Notes: generated by a model from the letters alone, not told the origin. Counted from the first letter of the stretch, positions 8,116 to 17,451 are shown. The stretch: DNA of 64,000 nucleotides from Acidimicrobiales bacterium (GCA_014239555.1 JAAZYR010000001.1:186001-250000), one strand, 5' to 3'. Numbers and translations: made by a program.

Positions 8116-9237
8116 ATGCGGAAAAATATCATGTGGCGACTACTTGCCACATTCTTCGCGATCGCCTTGGCCGCTTCGGCCTGTGGTGGAAGCGACTCAA
8201 GTAGCGATGACAGCACCGCTTCGGATGCTGGCGCTGCCGAGGAAGAGACCGAGGTAACACTTGCCGCTAGCGGCGGAAGCCTCTTGGAAACAGTCATTGA
8301 TCGTGGCACCCTTAACTGTGGTGTCTCGGGCTCTGCCGTGGCGTTCTCTGAACTCCAGGCCGATGGCAGCATGGCCGGCTTTGACGCCGACTATTGCCGC
8401 GTTGTCGCTGCAGCCATTCTTGGTGACGCCAATAAGGTGAACTTTGTTTCGCTGACTGCTGCTGAGCGTTTTACAGCAGTGCAAACAGGCGACGTTGATC
8501 TCTTGATGCGTAACACCACTTGGACTCAGAGCCGTGACTCCGAAGTTGGTATGGACTTTGGTCCGACCACTTACTACGACGGTCAGCAGTTGATGGGTCG
8601 CGCCAGCGACGGGTTCTCAGGTTCTTCACAGGTGTCGGATGTCGGCGGTTCAGTTATCTGTACCAGCGCTGGTACCACGACCGAGAAGAACATTGCTGAT
8701 GCTGCATCTGAAGCTGGGGTAAGTATCGAACTTCAGACTTTCGAAGACTTCGACACGGTCACCAACAACTTCATCTCAGGTGCCTGTGACATCATCACGA
8801 CTGACGGTTCAGGTCTTGTTGGCCGAAAGGCAAAGCAACAGCCTGACGGTGAGAACTGGGTGATTTTCCCAGCGACACCAATTTCGAAAGAGCCTCTGGG
8901 TCCGACTTACGGTCAGAATGACTCGGCATTCGCTGATGCAGTCAACTGGGCTGTCTATGCGACGATTATTGCTGACGAAAAAGGCTTGAACTCGGGCAAC
9001 GTCGATGAGATGCTCGCCGGCGGTGACACTGAGACCATTCGTCTCCTTGGTGGCGAAGGCGAACTTCAAAGCGGGATGGGTCTTCCAGCTGATGCCTTCT
9101 ACCAGGTCATCAAGCAGGTTGGTAACTACGACGAGATTTACGGCCGGAACCTCAACCCTGTTGGGTTGAGCCGCGAAGGGTCGGCGAACGCCGCCTGGAC
9201 CGACGGTGGTCTCGTTTACGCTCCGCCTGCACGCTGA
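8116..9237 (+). CDS. aapJ: general L-amino-acid ABC transporter, substrate-binding lipoprotein
   Basis: A 373-residue extracytoplasmic binding protein of the AapJ family, which captures polar amino acids for import. The N-terminus MRKNIMWRLLATFFAIALAASAC is a lipoprotein signal peptide with the lipid-anchored Cys at 23, followed by a Ser/Asp-rich linker. The mature protein begins LLETVIDRGTLNCGVSG and carries the GFDADYCRVVAAAILGD segment typical of this group. Its neighbours are the matching permeases and ATPase in order J-Q-M-P. A strong hairpin follows it, which probably allows more binding protein than permease to be made. Confidence 0.93.
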   Translation: MRKNIMWRLLATFFAIALAASACGGSDSSSDDSTASDAGAAEEETEVTLAASGGSLLETVIDRGTLNCGVSGSAVAFSELQADGSMAGFDADYCRVVAAAILGDANKVNFVSLTAAERFTAVQTGDVDLLMRNTTWTQSRDSEVGMDFGPTTYYDGQQLMGRASDGFSGSSQVSDVGGSVICTSAGTTTEKNIADAASEAGVSIELQTFEDFDTVTNNFISGACDIITTDGSGLVGRKAKQQPDGENWVIFPATPISKEPLGPTYGQNDSAFADAVNWAVYATIIADEKGLNSGNVDEMLAGGDTETIRLLGGEGELQSGMGLPADAFYQVIKQVGNYDEIYGRNLNPVGLSREGSANAAWTDGGLVYAPPAR

Positions 9238-9290
9238 TATTGCACTGACGCTGTGGGGCGGCCCCTGAGGCTGCCGCGCAGGGATCTTGA

Positions 9291-9325
9291 AAAGGGCTGG
9301 GGGTCATATCGACCTCCAGCCCTTT
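9291..9325 (+). terminator. intra-operon hairpin after aapJ
   Basis: AAAGGGCTGGGGGTC (9291-9305) pairs with GACCTCCAGCCCTTT (9311-9325) through 15 positions with one G-U pair and a 5-nt loop ATATC. No T-run follows, so it is likely a processing or stability hairpin, or a leaky terminator, between the binding protein and permease genes. Confidence 0.7.
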
Positions 9326-9391
9326 CGGCACCTCTAGGCTGAACATCGTTCAGTTTCGCATTGCCATCTTTCTTGGAGAGGGAAGTGCTTA

Positions 9392-10918
9392 GTGGCAAGT
9401 AGCCCACCGCCATCGATCCAACACGAACGCCCCCCGTTGTATCGAGATGTGACAGTAGTCAAGTGGGTTGTGCAGGTCATTGCCCTGCTCATGGTCCTGG
9501 GCACTCTTTGGTTTCTTGCTGACCAAGCAGGAGACAACTTACGTGCTTCGAATGTCCCGACCGATTACGACTTCCTGTCGGTAAACCCGGGGATTGATCT
9601 TTCCTCGGGGATTGACACAGATCCGGACACCGGAGGCCGGGCCCTATGGGTCGGCATGGTGAATACACTTCGTATGGCCGCTGCGGGGATTGCGGTTGCA
9701 ACACTCCTTGGTGTCCTAGTTGGACTCGCTCGACTCTCCAATAACTGGCTATTAAAAAAATTGGGAAGCATTTTCGTTGAATCGCTTCGCAATGTGCCGC
9801 TGCTAGTTCAAATTCTCTTTTACGGAGCGGTTTTTGCGAGCTTGGATCGCGTAACCAAAGATGTCGGCCCGATCAACGGTTGGTTTCATATTTCCAATAA
9901 GGGCCTGTCGATGCCAAGGGTCCACATAGCCGACGGCTTTTACCAGTGGGTAGTCGTTTTGGCTATCGGCTTGGTTTTCGCCAACCTCATGCGTAAACGG
10001 CGTAACGCTCAACAGGACGCCACCGGCGATGAGACGTATCCGCTTTTAAGCGCCTTCGGCGTAGTCGTGTTTTTCGCGATCGTGGGGTGGTTCGTTCACC
10101 CGATCTTTGGCTTCATAGGCAATATCTTTGACGGAGCGGCGTCAGCTATTTCGGCGCTGCCTGAGAATGTTCTTCAGCTATTGATAGCGGCGCTCTCGAT
10201 AGCGGCTGCCGCGTATTGGATTCGAGCATTTCTAAACAGCAGACGTACCCCGGCTGGCTTGGCGAGACTGACTGATGATGACTACTTCCGCATGATTTTT
10301 GCTGCGGCAGGAGGACTTCTAGGAGCTCTATTCTTCTTGGTCCTATGGCCCGGCTTGTCCAGTTGGTTGATCAATTCAGGCAGCGATTTTTTTGGGGTTC
10401 TCGGCGACAAATTCGGTGGTGGTCGAAGCGGTCGTCCGGTGGACGTCGCTTTGCCGGAGATAGTTCAAAGTGGCAAATTTCCGAACTATGGCCCATCAGG
10501 TCTTAATTTCTCCATTGGCTTCGCAGCAGTCTTTTTCGGCGTTGTCTTCTACACGGCGGCATTCATAGCGGAGATTGTCAGAGGGGGAATACTTGCTGTT
10601 CCAAAAGGCCAAACGGAAGCGGCAGCCGCATTAGGGCTTCGCCGTTCTACAGCGCTGCGGAGGGTGATAATTCCACAGGCGGCGCGGGTGATGTTGCCGC
10701 CGTTGGGTAATCAATATTTGAATCTCACGAAGAACACTTCGCTCGCTATAGCGGTCGGCTACAGCGACATTGTTCAGGTTGGGCAAACGGTGTACAACCA
10801 AACTGGAAAAACACTCCCCGTCGTGTCGATCTGGATGTTTTTCTACTTGTCGTGTTCGTTGTCGATATCGGTGATTGTCAACTTCTTTAATGTTCGCATG
10901 CGAATCGTGGAACGCTGA
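9392..10918 (+). CDS. aapQ: general L-amino-acid ABC transporter permease AapQ
   Basis: A 508-residue membrane permease. It has one N-terminal helix (residues ~22-48), then the first part of the ABC permease domain (ALWVGMVNTLRMAAAG), a long membrane insert of ~200 residues as usual in AapQ, and the second part with the coupling-loop EAAAALGLRRSTALRRVIIPQA. With AapM it forms the channel in the cytoplasmic membrane. The start is GTG at 9392, with GGAGAGGG upstream. It follows the hairpin behind aapJ and ends one base before aapM. Confidence 0.92.
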   Translation: MASSPPPSIQHERPPLYRDVTVVKWVVQVIALLMVLGTLWFLADQAGDNLRASNVPTDYDFLSVNPGIDLSSGIDTDPDTGGRALWVGMVNTLRMAAAGIAVATLLGVLVGLARLSNNWLLKKLGSIFVESLRNVPLLVQILFYGAVFASLDRVTKDVGPINGWFHISNKGLSMPRVHIADGFYQWVVVLAIGLVFANLMRKRRNAQQDATGDETYPLLSAFGVVVFFAIVGWFVHPIFGFIGNIFDGAASAISALPENVLQLLIAALSIAAAAYWIRAFLNSRRTPAGLARLTDDDYFRMIFAAAGGLLGALFFLVLWPGLSSWLINSGSDFFGVLGDKFGGGRSGRPVDVALPEIVQSGKFPNYGPSGLNFSIGFAAVFFGVVFYTAAFIAEIVRGGILAVPKGQTEAAAALGLRRSTALRRVIIPQAARVMLPPLGNQYLNLTKNTSLAIAVGYSDIVQVGQTVYNQTGKTLPVVSIWMFFYLSCSLSISVIVNFFNVRMRIVER

Positions 10919-10919
10919 T

Positions 10920-12824
10920 ATGCCAGAAGCGGAGCGAACATTGGTGACTTCGAACGACGAGGGACCACCTCAACAAAGCCCCAGTCTTTCTGTAGGGCAA
11001 TGGCTACGAACCAACCTTTTTTCTAATTGGTTAAATTCAATTCTGACTTTGCTCGGGGTCTTTGCCGCGCTCCTGATGTTGCGTGGCGTTCTGAATTTCT
11101 CTTTCAGTGAAAATCGTGAATGGGATGCAGTTCGCACAAACCTTCGAGCCTTGATGACGCTCTCTTATCCGGAGTCGCAATATGTGCGTGTCTGGGTAGC
11201 CGTCGGTTTCGTGATGGCTTTGGCTGGTTTAAGCGCCGGCATCTGGGCTGATTGGGGCGGAGTGTCCGTCAAAAGGATGTCGACCTGGCTGATGGGCTCT
11301 GGTGGCCTTTTCGCTGTTTGCGTCTTGTTACGAGAGCCAAGCGTCATTATCGGCAGTGAAGGGAAAGTGCTCCGCACTGTTGAAGGGTCACTGCAACGTG
11401 AATCTTTTTGGGCGGCTATGACGGACCGGTTGGGCTGGTGGATTGCTGCCGTGGTTCTCATGGCTTTGGGCGCCGCTATTTGGGCTTGGTGCAACGAACC
11501 GGATCGTCGAAACGCCAGTGTTGCGGTAACTACCGTCGTTTTCTCCGGACTCGGGTTGTCAGTATTGAGCCTGTGGCTAGTGCCCTATGGTCACTACGCT
11601 TTCACCGACGGCACATATATCGCTGAGCCGGGTCGAACGGTTGCGTTTTCAACGCAGATGCCTTGGACGGTTATGTGGTTGTTGCTGTTCGGCTTGTTCC
11701 TCGTCGGTAGAAGTTTTCGCGACACGCAATGGCAGGGGATTGTTAGAGGCTCGAGCAATCTTCTGTGGCTAATTAGCCCGATGGCGGTGTTCTGGGTAGT
11801 GCTACGGGACCCAGCGTTAGATTATGCCCACGTCTTATCAACCGACCTGCCTATGGGGCTGGCGTTTGGCGTCTTAGGCGGAGTGCTTTTATGGGCGTTG
11901 ACTCGCTCTGACACAGGTGAAGCTGGACGACTTATAGCGGTTGGTCTACTGGGGTTCGCTATTTTTAACTGGGTTGCTGCGTTCTTTGGTTTGTATCCGA
12001 TGCTTCAAAAAGCCCGGATCAGTTTCCTGCTAGTAGCTGTTGCCGCCTTAGTCGCACCGAACTTTATTGGTGAGGTCGCTAAACGTCGCCAGTTGATCGT
12101 TGGTTGGTTGGGGGCCATGGCTTTGGTCCATTACATGGCGACCATGATGAACACCCCGTCGACGGTTGAGAACCAGTCCACGGAGTTTCTAGGGGGCTTG
12201 GGTTTAACTCTTTTTGTCGCTGTCATAGTTGTCCTCCTTTCGTTTCCTCTCGGTGTTCTGCTGGCTTTAGGCCGCACGTCCAAATTCCCTATTTTCCGAA
12301 TGTTGTCGACGAGCTATATCGAGATAATCCGTGGCGTGCCTTTGATCAGTGTGTTGATCTTCTTCTCGGTCATGGTTCCGCTGTTTTTACCCGACGGCAT
12401 GGAACTAGCGGAACTCGCGGCGGTGCTAACTGGGTACACCCTCTTCTCTGCCGCCTATCTAGCTGAAAATGTAAGAGGCGGATTGCAGTCAGTAACCAAA
12501 GGCCAGTACGAGGCCGCTGACGCTCTTGGTCTCACGGCGGCTCAACGAACCGGGTTTATTGTCTTGCCGCAGGGCTTGAGGGTTTCGATTCCACAGCTTG
12601 TAGGTCAAGTCATAGCGACTTTTAAAGAAACCTCGCTTCTTGCGATCATTGGCCTCTTTGATTTCTTGAGGGTCGCTAATTCGGTCATTCCTGCCCAAAG
12701 CGAATTCATGGGTGTCAAACGAGAGGGCATTCTCCTCGTGGCGATGATCTATTTCTTCTTTAACTTCACTATCTCCAAATACAGTCAGCGTCTAGAACGC
12801 CGGGTGGGTCTTGGGGAAAGATGA
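10920..12824 (+). CDS. aapM: general L-amino-acid ABC transporter permease AapM, enlarged
   Basis: A 634-residue permease, much longer than typical AapM (about 380-400 residues). About eleven hydrophobic segments precede the ABC permease domain, which starts near TEFLGGLGLTLFVAVIVVL and holds the coupling loop YEAADALGLTAAQRTGFIVLPQG. ATG at 10920 was chosen because it lies one base after the aapQ stop; the upstream in-frame ATG at 10875 lies inside aapQ. It should partner AapQ and AapP. The role of the extra membrane segments is unknown. Confidence 0.9.
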   Translation: MPEAERTLVTSNDEGPPQQSPSLSVGQWLRTNLFSNWLNSILTLLGVFAALLMLRGVLNFSFSENREWDAVRTNLRALMTLSYPESQYVRVWVAVGFVMALAGLSAGIWADWGGVSVKRMSTWLMGSGGLFAVCVLLREPSVIIGSEGKVLRTVEGSLQRESFWAAMTDRLGWWIAAVVLMALGAAIWAWCNEPDRRNASVAVTTVVFSGLGLSVLSLWLVPYGHYAFTDGTYIAEPGRTVAFSTQMPWTVMWLLLFGLFLVGRSFRDTQWQGIVRGSSNLLWLISPMAVFWVVLRDPALDYAHVLSTDLPMGLAFGVLGGVLLWALTRSDTGEAGRLIAVGLLGFAIFNWVAAFFGLYPMLQKARISFLLVAVAALVAPNFIGEVAKRRQLIVGWLGAMALVHYMATMMNTPSTVENQSTEFLGGLGLTLFVAVIVVLLSFPLGVLLALGRTSKFPIFRMLSTSYIEIIRGVPLISVLIFFSVMVPLFLPDGMELAELAAVLTGYTLFSAAYLAENVRGGLQSVTKGQYEAADALGLTAAQRTGFIVLPQGLRVSIPQLVGQVIATFKETSLLAIIGLFDFLRVANSVIPAQSEFMGVKREGILLVAMIYFFFNFTISKYSQRLERRVGLGER

Positions 12825-12864
12825 TGACACGTCCACGTAACTCTCAGACCGGGAGCAGAGATTC

Positions 12865-13644
12865 ATGAGCATCGATGACGCAACGACAGCGGCCAGCGAC
12901 AGGTTGGCTGACCGTGACGACATGATTGTGTGTGTAGATGTCGATAAGTGGTACGGGGATTTTCAAGCTTTGAAGGGCGTAACGGCAACAATAAAAGAAG
13001 GTGAAGTCGCAGTAGTTTGCGGTCCTTCGGGGTCGGGTAAGAGCACTTGGATTCGTTGCATCAATCGCCTCGAAATTCATCAGGGTGGGGACATAGTTGT
13101 TGACGGTATCGAGCTGAGCAATGATCTCCGCAACATCGAAAAGATCCGTTCGGAAGTAGGTATGGTCTTCCAACAGTTCAATCTTTTCCCCCACTTGACT
13201 GTCCTTGACAACATCACTTTGGCCCCGATTTGGGTACGAAAAAAGCCTCGTGCTGAAGCGGAGTCGATGGCAACGGCGTTACTTGAACGGGTGGGAATTC
13301 CCGAGCAGGCCGAAAAATTCCCTGGACAATTGTCAGGGGGGCAACAGCAGCGAGTTGCAATTGCGCGGTCGTTAGCCATGGAGCCAAGGGTGATGCTTTT
13401 TGATGAGCCCACGTCTGCTCTCGACCCCGAGATGATTAAGGAAGTTCTCGACGTCATGAAAGAGTTAGCGCGGTCCGGAATCACCATGATGGTCGTGACC
13501 CACGAAATGGGGTTTGCGCGCGAGGTAGCTGATCGCATCATCTTCATGGAGGGTGGCGAAATAGTCGAGGTTGGAACTCCGGAGCATTTCTTTACTAATC
13601 CAACGGAGGACCGAACCAAGCTCTTCCTGAGTCAAATTTTGTAG
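12865..13644 (+). CDS. aapP: general L-amino-acid ABC transporter ATP-binding protein
   Basis: A 259-residue ATPase that powers the Aap importer. Walker [10 protein letters not shown] is at 53-61, the Q-loop at [11 protein letters not shown], the ABC signature [10 protein letters not shown] at about 154-163, Walker [14 protein letters not shown], and the switch histidine in VVTHEMGF. This is the polar amino-acid subfamily pattern. The ATG start has GGGAG upstream. It is the last gene of aapJQMP and lies 40 bp after aapM. It converges with a small zinc-finger gene; a weak GTGCC/GGCAC hairpin (13659-13676) lies in between. Confidence 0.95.
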   Translation: MSIDDATTAASDRLADRDDMIVCVDVDKWYGDFQALKGVTATIKEGEVAVVCGPSGSGKSTWIRCINRLEIHQGGDIVVDGIELSNDLRNIEKIRSEVGMVFQQFNLFPHLTVLDNITLAPIWVRKKPRAEAESMATALLERVGIPEQAEKFPGQLSGGQQQRVAIARSLAMEPRVMLFDEPTSALDPEMIKEVLDVMKELARSGITMMVVTHEMGFAREVADRIIFMEGGEIVEVGTPEHFFTNPTEDRTKLFLSQIL

Positions 13645-13706
13645 AAAACCGAGCTTGCGTGCCTGAGTTTGGGCACAGCGTAGATCTGGTTGTCCTTGAT
13701 GGATCT

Positions 13707-13949
13707 TCAGTCAGCCGGGGCGCCGTAAGGTGATTTAGCCTTCTTGTAACACTCAGGGTGATAGTGCTCAACTCGGTCCCACTTGTTGCCGGCGTAAACG
13801 TTGCAGATGATTTGGTCCGCGCGGATTCGGGCTCGAAACTTGATTAATTCTTCGCATACGGCGCAGTAGACGGAATTACCGGCGTCAACGGTGCGGGTGA
13901 CTGCCCGGCTTTGCCACTTTTTGGTTTTTGTTGCTGATTTGGCGGCCAC
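13707..13949 (-). CDS. small conserved zinc-finger-like protein
   Basis: An 80-residue basic protein with one likely zinc site: CAVC near residues 29-32 and HPEC about 40 residues later (C-x2-C ... H-x2-C). This spacing recalls the PARP-type zinc finger. The N-terminus is rich in Lys, Ser and Thr. The GTG start is supported by AGGAG 8 nt upstream. It is transcribed away from a repeat array of CGCGCG motifs lying 60-200 bp upstream, between it and the ettA stop. It may bind nucleic acid; function is not known. Confidence 0.7.
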   Translation of the reverse strand: MAAKSATKTKKWQSRAVTRTVDAGNSVYCAVCEELIKFRARIRADQIICNVYAGNKWDRVEHYHPECYKKAKSPYGAPAD

Positions 13950-14006
13950 GGCTGGTCTCCTGTTGGCTTTGTCACTTTAAGCGTTGTTGTGCAACCTAAT
14001 CACTAC

Positions 14007-14149
14007 CCGCGCGAAAGTGGTGGATATTCGCGCGATCCGCGCGAGTATTTCGCGCGAGCCGCGCGAAATTGTTTAAACCTCGCGCGCAAAGCAGTTTTAT
14101 CTTTCGCGAAATAGATAATGCTCGACGATATTTCGCGCGGAACGCGCGA
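14007..14149. repeat. array of CGCGCG(A) motifs, three composite units
   Basis: Nine CGCG-core motifs fall in 143 bp, eight of them CGCGCG. Three composite units share the form (A)TTTCGCGCG-N2/3-CGCGCGA: 14027-14044, 14048-14066 and 14132-14149. Each is preceded by TAT or GATAT. Single motifs occur at 14008, 14080 and as the palindrome TTTCGCGAAA at 14102-14111. The array fills the gap between the ettA stop and the small zinc-finger gene promoter region. Such density is out of keeping with the rest of the window. Confidence 0.8.
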
Positions 14150-15823
14150 TTATCTGGCTAACGGCTTGTACTTAATAGGTTTCGGCCCAGCGTCTTCGCC
14201 AAGTTCTTTGTGGCGGAAGGCCTCGTATTCCGAGAAGTTTCCTTCAAACCACCGGACCTGACTATTTCCTTCGAACGCAAGAACGTGGGTAGCGACTCGG
14301 TCGAGGAACCAACGGTCATGGCTAATTACGACCGCGCATCCCGGAAAAGCCTCTAAACCAGCTTCAAGTGCTCTGAGTGTGTCCACGTCCAAGTCATTGG
14401 TGGGCTCATCGAGTAGTAGTACGTTGCCGCCAACCTTGAGAACCTTGGCAAGCTGAACCCGATTTCGCTCCCCTCCCGAAAGATCCCCGACCTTCTTTTG
14501 CTGGTCTGGTCCCTTGAAATTGAACGATGCAACGTAACTGCGGCCGTTGACCTCTCTGTTCCCGACTTGAACGATGTCTAATCCACCGGTGATTTCCTCA
14601 TAGACAGTGTGTTCATTGTGGAGTTCATCGCGAGACTGATCTACGTAGGCCAGATCCACCGTCGTTCCAATCGTGATTGCCCCGGTGTCTGGCTGTTCTT
14701 CTCCCGTAATCATTCGGAACAGCGTTGTTTTTCCAGCCCCATTTGCGCCAACCACGCCAACAATTCCCGCTGGAGGTAGAAGGAACGAAAGGTCCTCGAT
14801 CAAGAGACGATCGCCAAAACCTTTCCCGACGTTGTTCAGTTCAATTACCTGGTCGCCCAGCCGCCGGTTCATGGGAATACTCAGCTCTAGTTTTTCTTCG
14901 CGTTGGCCGTTCGATTCGTGTTGGGCCAGGAGTTGGTCGTAAGCCGCGAGTCGAGCTTTGCCTTTGGCCTGTCTGGCTCGAGGAGATAGTCGTACCCACT
15001 CCAACTCCTGTGCCAAGGTACGTTGACGAGCGTTGGATTGGTGGTCTTCTGATGCCAGCCTGGCTTGTTTTTGCTCTAGCCAGCCGCTGTAGTTCCCCTC
15101 GTAAGGGAAAGCGTTCCCGTGATCAAGCTCGAGAATCCAGCCAGCAACATTGTCCAAAAAGTAACGATCATGGGTTACTGACATGACCGTCCCGTTGTAG
15201 TCCTTAAGGAATCGTTCTAACCACGCGACGGATTCGGCATCGAGATGGTTGGTGGGTTCATCCAACAACAGAAGATCTGGATGAGATAAAAGCAGGCTGC
15301 ACAATGCAACTCTGCGCCTTTCGCCGCCGGAAAGGGTGGCAACGCTGGCCTCCGCTGCTGGGACTCGAAGAGCATCCATCGCTATCTCGACCTGCCTTTC
15401 TAGGTCCCATGCGTTGGTTGATTCAATCTGGTCTTCTAGTTCTGCTTGCATAGCGCCAACTTGGTCTAGATCGGCGTCGGAGTCGCCCCACATGGCTAAG
15501 ACTTCGTTGTATCGGTCGATGAGGGCTTGTGTCTCAGCCACGCCGTCCATCACGTTCTCGTAGACGTTTTTGGATTCGTCGAGACTGGGTTCCTGGGACA
15601 GGAGGCCGACGGAGAATCCTGGGGATAGTCGGGCTTCGCCCGTGAACCCGTCGTCTAGACCGGCCATGATTCTCAACACGGACGATTTACCGGCGCCGTT
15701 GTGCCCGAGTACCCCAATCTTTGCCCCGGGGTAGAACGCAAGGGTCACATCTTTAAGTACTTCGCGGTCGGGAGGGTAAAACCTTCCGAGGTTGCGCATT
15801 GTGAAGATGAACTCAGTTGCCAT
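14150..15823 (-). CDS. ettA: energy-dependent translational throttle protein EttA (ABC-F)
   Basis: A 557-residue soluble twin-ATPase of the ABC-F family that binds the ribosomal E site and adjusts elongation to the ATP/ADP ratio. The first domain has GHNGAGKSS, LSGGERRRVAL and LLLLDEPTNHLD; the second has GANGAGKTT, LSGGERNRVQL and LLLDEPTNDLD. Between them are the arm and linker, including YEGNYSGWLEQK. Length and layout match EttA (about 555). There is no membrane segment. The stop abuts the CGCGCG array. It probably forms its own unit, with the HAD gene upstream on the same strand (65-bp gap). Confidence 0.95.
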   Translation of the reverse strand: MATEFIFTMRNLGRFYPPDREVLKDVTLAFYPGAKIGVLGHNGAGKSSVLRIMAGLDDGFTGEARLSPGFSVGLLSQEPSLDESKNVYENVMDGVAETQALIDRYNEVLAMWGDSDADLDQVGAMQAELEDQIESTNAWDLERQVEIAMDALRVPAAEASVATLSGGERRRVALCSLLLSHPDLLLLDEPTNHLDAESVAWLERFLKDYNGTVMSVTHDRYFLDNVAGWILELDHGNAFPYEGNYSGWLEQKQARLASEDHQSNARQRTLAQELEWVRLSPRARQAKGKARLAAYDQLLAQHESNGQREEKLELSIPMNRRLGDQVIELNNVGKGFGDRLLIEDLSFLLPPAGIVGVVGANGAGKTTLFRMITGEEQPDTGAITIGTTVDLAYVDQSRDELHNEHTVYEEITGGLDIVQVGNREVNGRSYVASFNFKGPDQQKKVGDLSGGERNRVQLAKVLKVGGNVLLLDEPTNDLDVDTLRALEAGLEAFPGCAVVISHDRWFLDRVATHVLAFEGNSQVRWFEGNFSEYEAFRHKELGEDAGPKPIKYKPLAR

Positions 15824-15888
15824 GCTTTGGTTTCGCTTCGCTAGGAGCCCCCGAGGATAAGGGTGTTGGGTTGGAAGGCCACTTGTAG

Positions 15889-16557
15889 TTACCGCAGCGA
15901 AAAGCCAACCACACGTTCGAGGTCGTCTAGTGCGACCTCGGGATCTACAACCTTGATAGCGACCATCCCCAAATTTGCTGCCGGTTTGCAGTTGATGCCT
16001 AGGTCATCGAGGTACGCGCAGTTTTGTGGGTCGACGCCAAGTTCTGAACATGCCAGTTCGTAAATCCGAACGTCAGGCTTACGAATGCCAACCTTCGCTG
16101 ATTCGACTACGACTTCGAACATTTGCATAATTTGAGCGACGGATGCAGCTTGCTCTGAACTCCTCGCCATGCCTGCACCATGGCCAGATTTCATATTGTT
16201 GGTGATGCAGCCGATGCGAACTCTTTTTTGAAGAATCTTGATTGCGCGAACCATTTGAGGCCGGACGTTTCCGCTAAGGCAGTCCAATACTTTTTGGCCG
16301 GACATCTCTAGTCCCAAATCTGTTGCTTCGGCCTCAAACAATTTGCAGAACTCCGAAATGGTGACTTCGCTCCTTTCCATCTTGGCCCAGGCGTTGTTAT
16401 CGGGGTTAGTGGAATTGATCCGCCGGATTGAATCAGGGGGTGCGCCGATCTCGTTCTCATAACGAGAAAACGCTTCGAATGGACTAGTTGTAACGACCCC
16501 CCCGAAGTCGAATAACACGGCGTCGATTAAAGGTTCCTTGTTCACGAGCGGTGACAC
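15889..16557 (-). CDS. HAD-like hydrolase
   Basis: A 222-residue HAD superfamily protein. Motif I is DAVLFDFGGVV, with nucleophile Asp17; the usual second Asp is Gly19, as in the ACAD10/epoxide-hydrolase-N branch. Motif II is GCITNN, motif III a Lys in KVGIRKPD, and motif IV YLDDLGINCKPA. It probably acts on a small phosphorylated or halogenated substrate, or it may be weakly active because the acid/base Asp is missing. The start is GTG at 16557, 22 bp from the divergent exonuclease III gene, so their promoters overlap. Confidence 0.8.
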   Translation of the reverse strand: MSPLVNKEPLIDAVLFDFGGVVTTSPFEAFSRYENEIGAPPDSIRRINSTNPDNNAWAKMERSEVTISEFCKLFEAEATDLGLEMSGQKVLDCLSGNVRPQMVRAIKILQKRVRIGCITNNMKSGHGAGMARSSEQAASVAQIMQMFEVVVESAKVGIRKPDVRIYELACSELGVDPQNCAYLDDLGINCKPAANLGMVAIKVVDPEVALDDLERVVGFSLR

Positions 16558-16579
16558 TAGCGGGCGCTAGATTCAGAAT

Positions 16580-17353
16580 GTGCGTATCGCTACATGGAAT
16601 GTCAACAGCCTCAACGCACGCACAGAACGAGTAGATGAATGGCTCGACTATGCGTGTCCAGATGTGCTCTTGTTACAAGAGACGAAAATGTCCGACGAGC
16701 AATTTCCTCATGAGCATTATTCGCGTCAGGGGTACGAAAGCGTTCACTGTGGTGAAGGTAGATGGAATGGGGTCGCCATACTTTCTCGAGTTGGGATAGA
16801 AGACCCCTTCATGGGCTTTGCAGACGGTGAGGATGCCGACCCCGAAGCGAGAATGATTTCCGGGACCTGTGGAGGGGTGCGTGTCTCATCGGTCTACGTG
16901 CCTAATGGCCGAGCAGTTGACCACGACCATTATCAATACAAGTTGCAGTGGTTATCACGCCTAAGAAAACATCTTGACGCCAGTTGCGATCCCGATGGTT
17001 GGGTGTTGGTCGGAGGTGACTACAACATCTGTCCAGACCATCGCGATGTTTGGGATCCGACAAATCCTGCTCCGCGCACCCACGTAACGTCGAAAGAACG
17101 AGCTGCGTTAGCGGAATTGGTGGATTGGGGACTGGTTGACGTGTTTCGAACGTTCTATGAGGATGACGGGCTCTACTCATGGTGGGATTATCGAGATGGC
17201 GCCTTCCATAAGAAGATGGGTCTCCGAATTGATTTACTGATGGCGAGCCGGGCGCTTGCCGAGCGGGCAACGTTTTGTCTGGTGGACCGGACGGCGCGTA
17301 AAGGAACAAAACCCTCGGATCACGCGCCGGTTTATGTTGATGTTGATTGTTGA
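16580..17353 (+). CDS. xthA: exodeoxyribonuclease III
   Basis: A 257-residue DNA repair nuclease of the exonuclease III/AP endonuclease family, which incises abasic sites and trims 3' ends. Visible catalytic residues are Asn7 (ATWNVNSLN), Glu34 (LQETK), the GGDYNICP Asp/Asn pair, and the terminal SDHAPV Asp-His pair. Length matches the family (about 255-268). The start is GTG at 16580, in frame with MRIATWNVNS; the overlapping ATG at 16578 is out of frame. It converges with uvrD2. Confidence 0.95.
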   Translation: MRIATWNVNSLNARTERVDEWLDYACPDVLLLQETKMSDEQFPHEHYSRQGYESVHCGEGRWNGVAILSRVGIEDPFMGFADGEDADPEARMISGTCGGVRVSSVYVPNGRAVDHDHYQYKLQWLSRLRKHLDASCDPDGWVLVGGDYNICPDHRDVWDPTNPAPRTHVTSKERAALAELVDWGLVDVFRTFYEDDGLYSWWDYRDGAFHKKMGLRIDLLMASRALAERATFCLVDRTARKGTKPSDHAPVYVDVDC

Positions 17354-17451
17354 TCCCCCAAAGGCAACTTTGTGATCCAGTCCGCTGGACGCCTGAATGG
17401 GGTCGGTTGCTTCGGCTACCACGACAGGAGTTGGCTGGAAAGAACTAAGTG

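Noticed and set aside
13080..13619. 179-codon antisense ORF over aapP
   Set aside because: Shadow of a conserved ATPase gene; no homology-like pattern.
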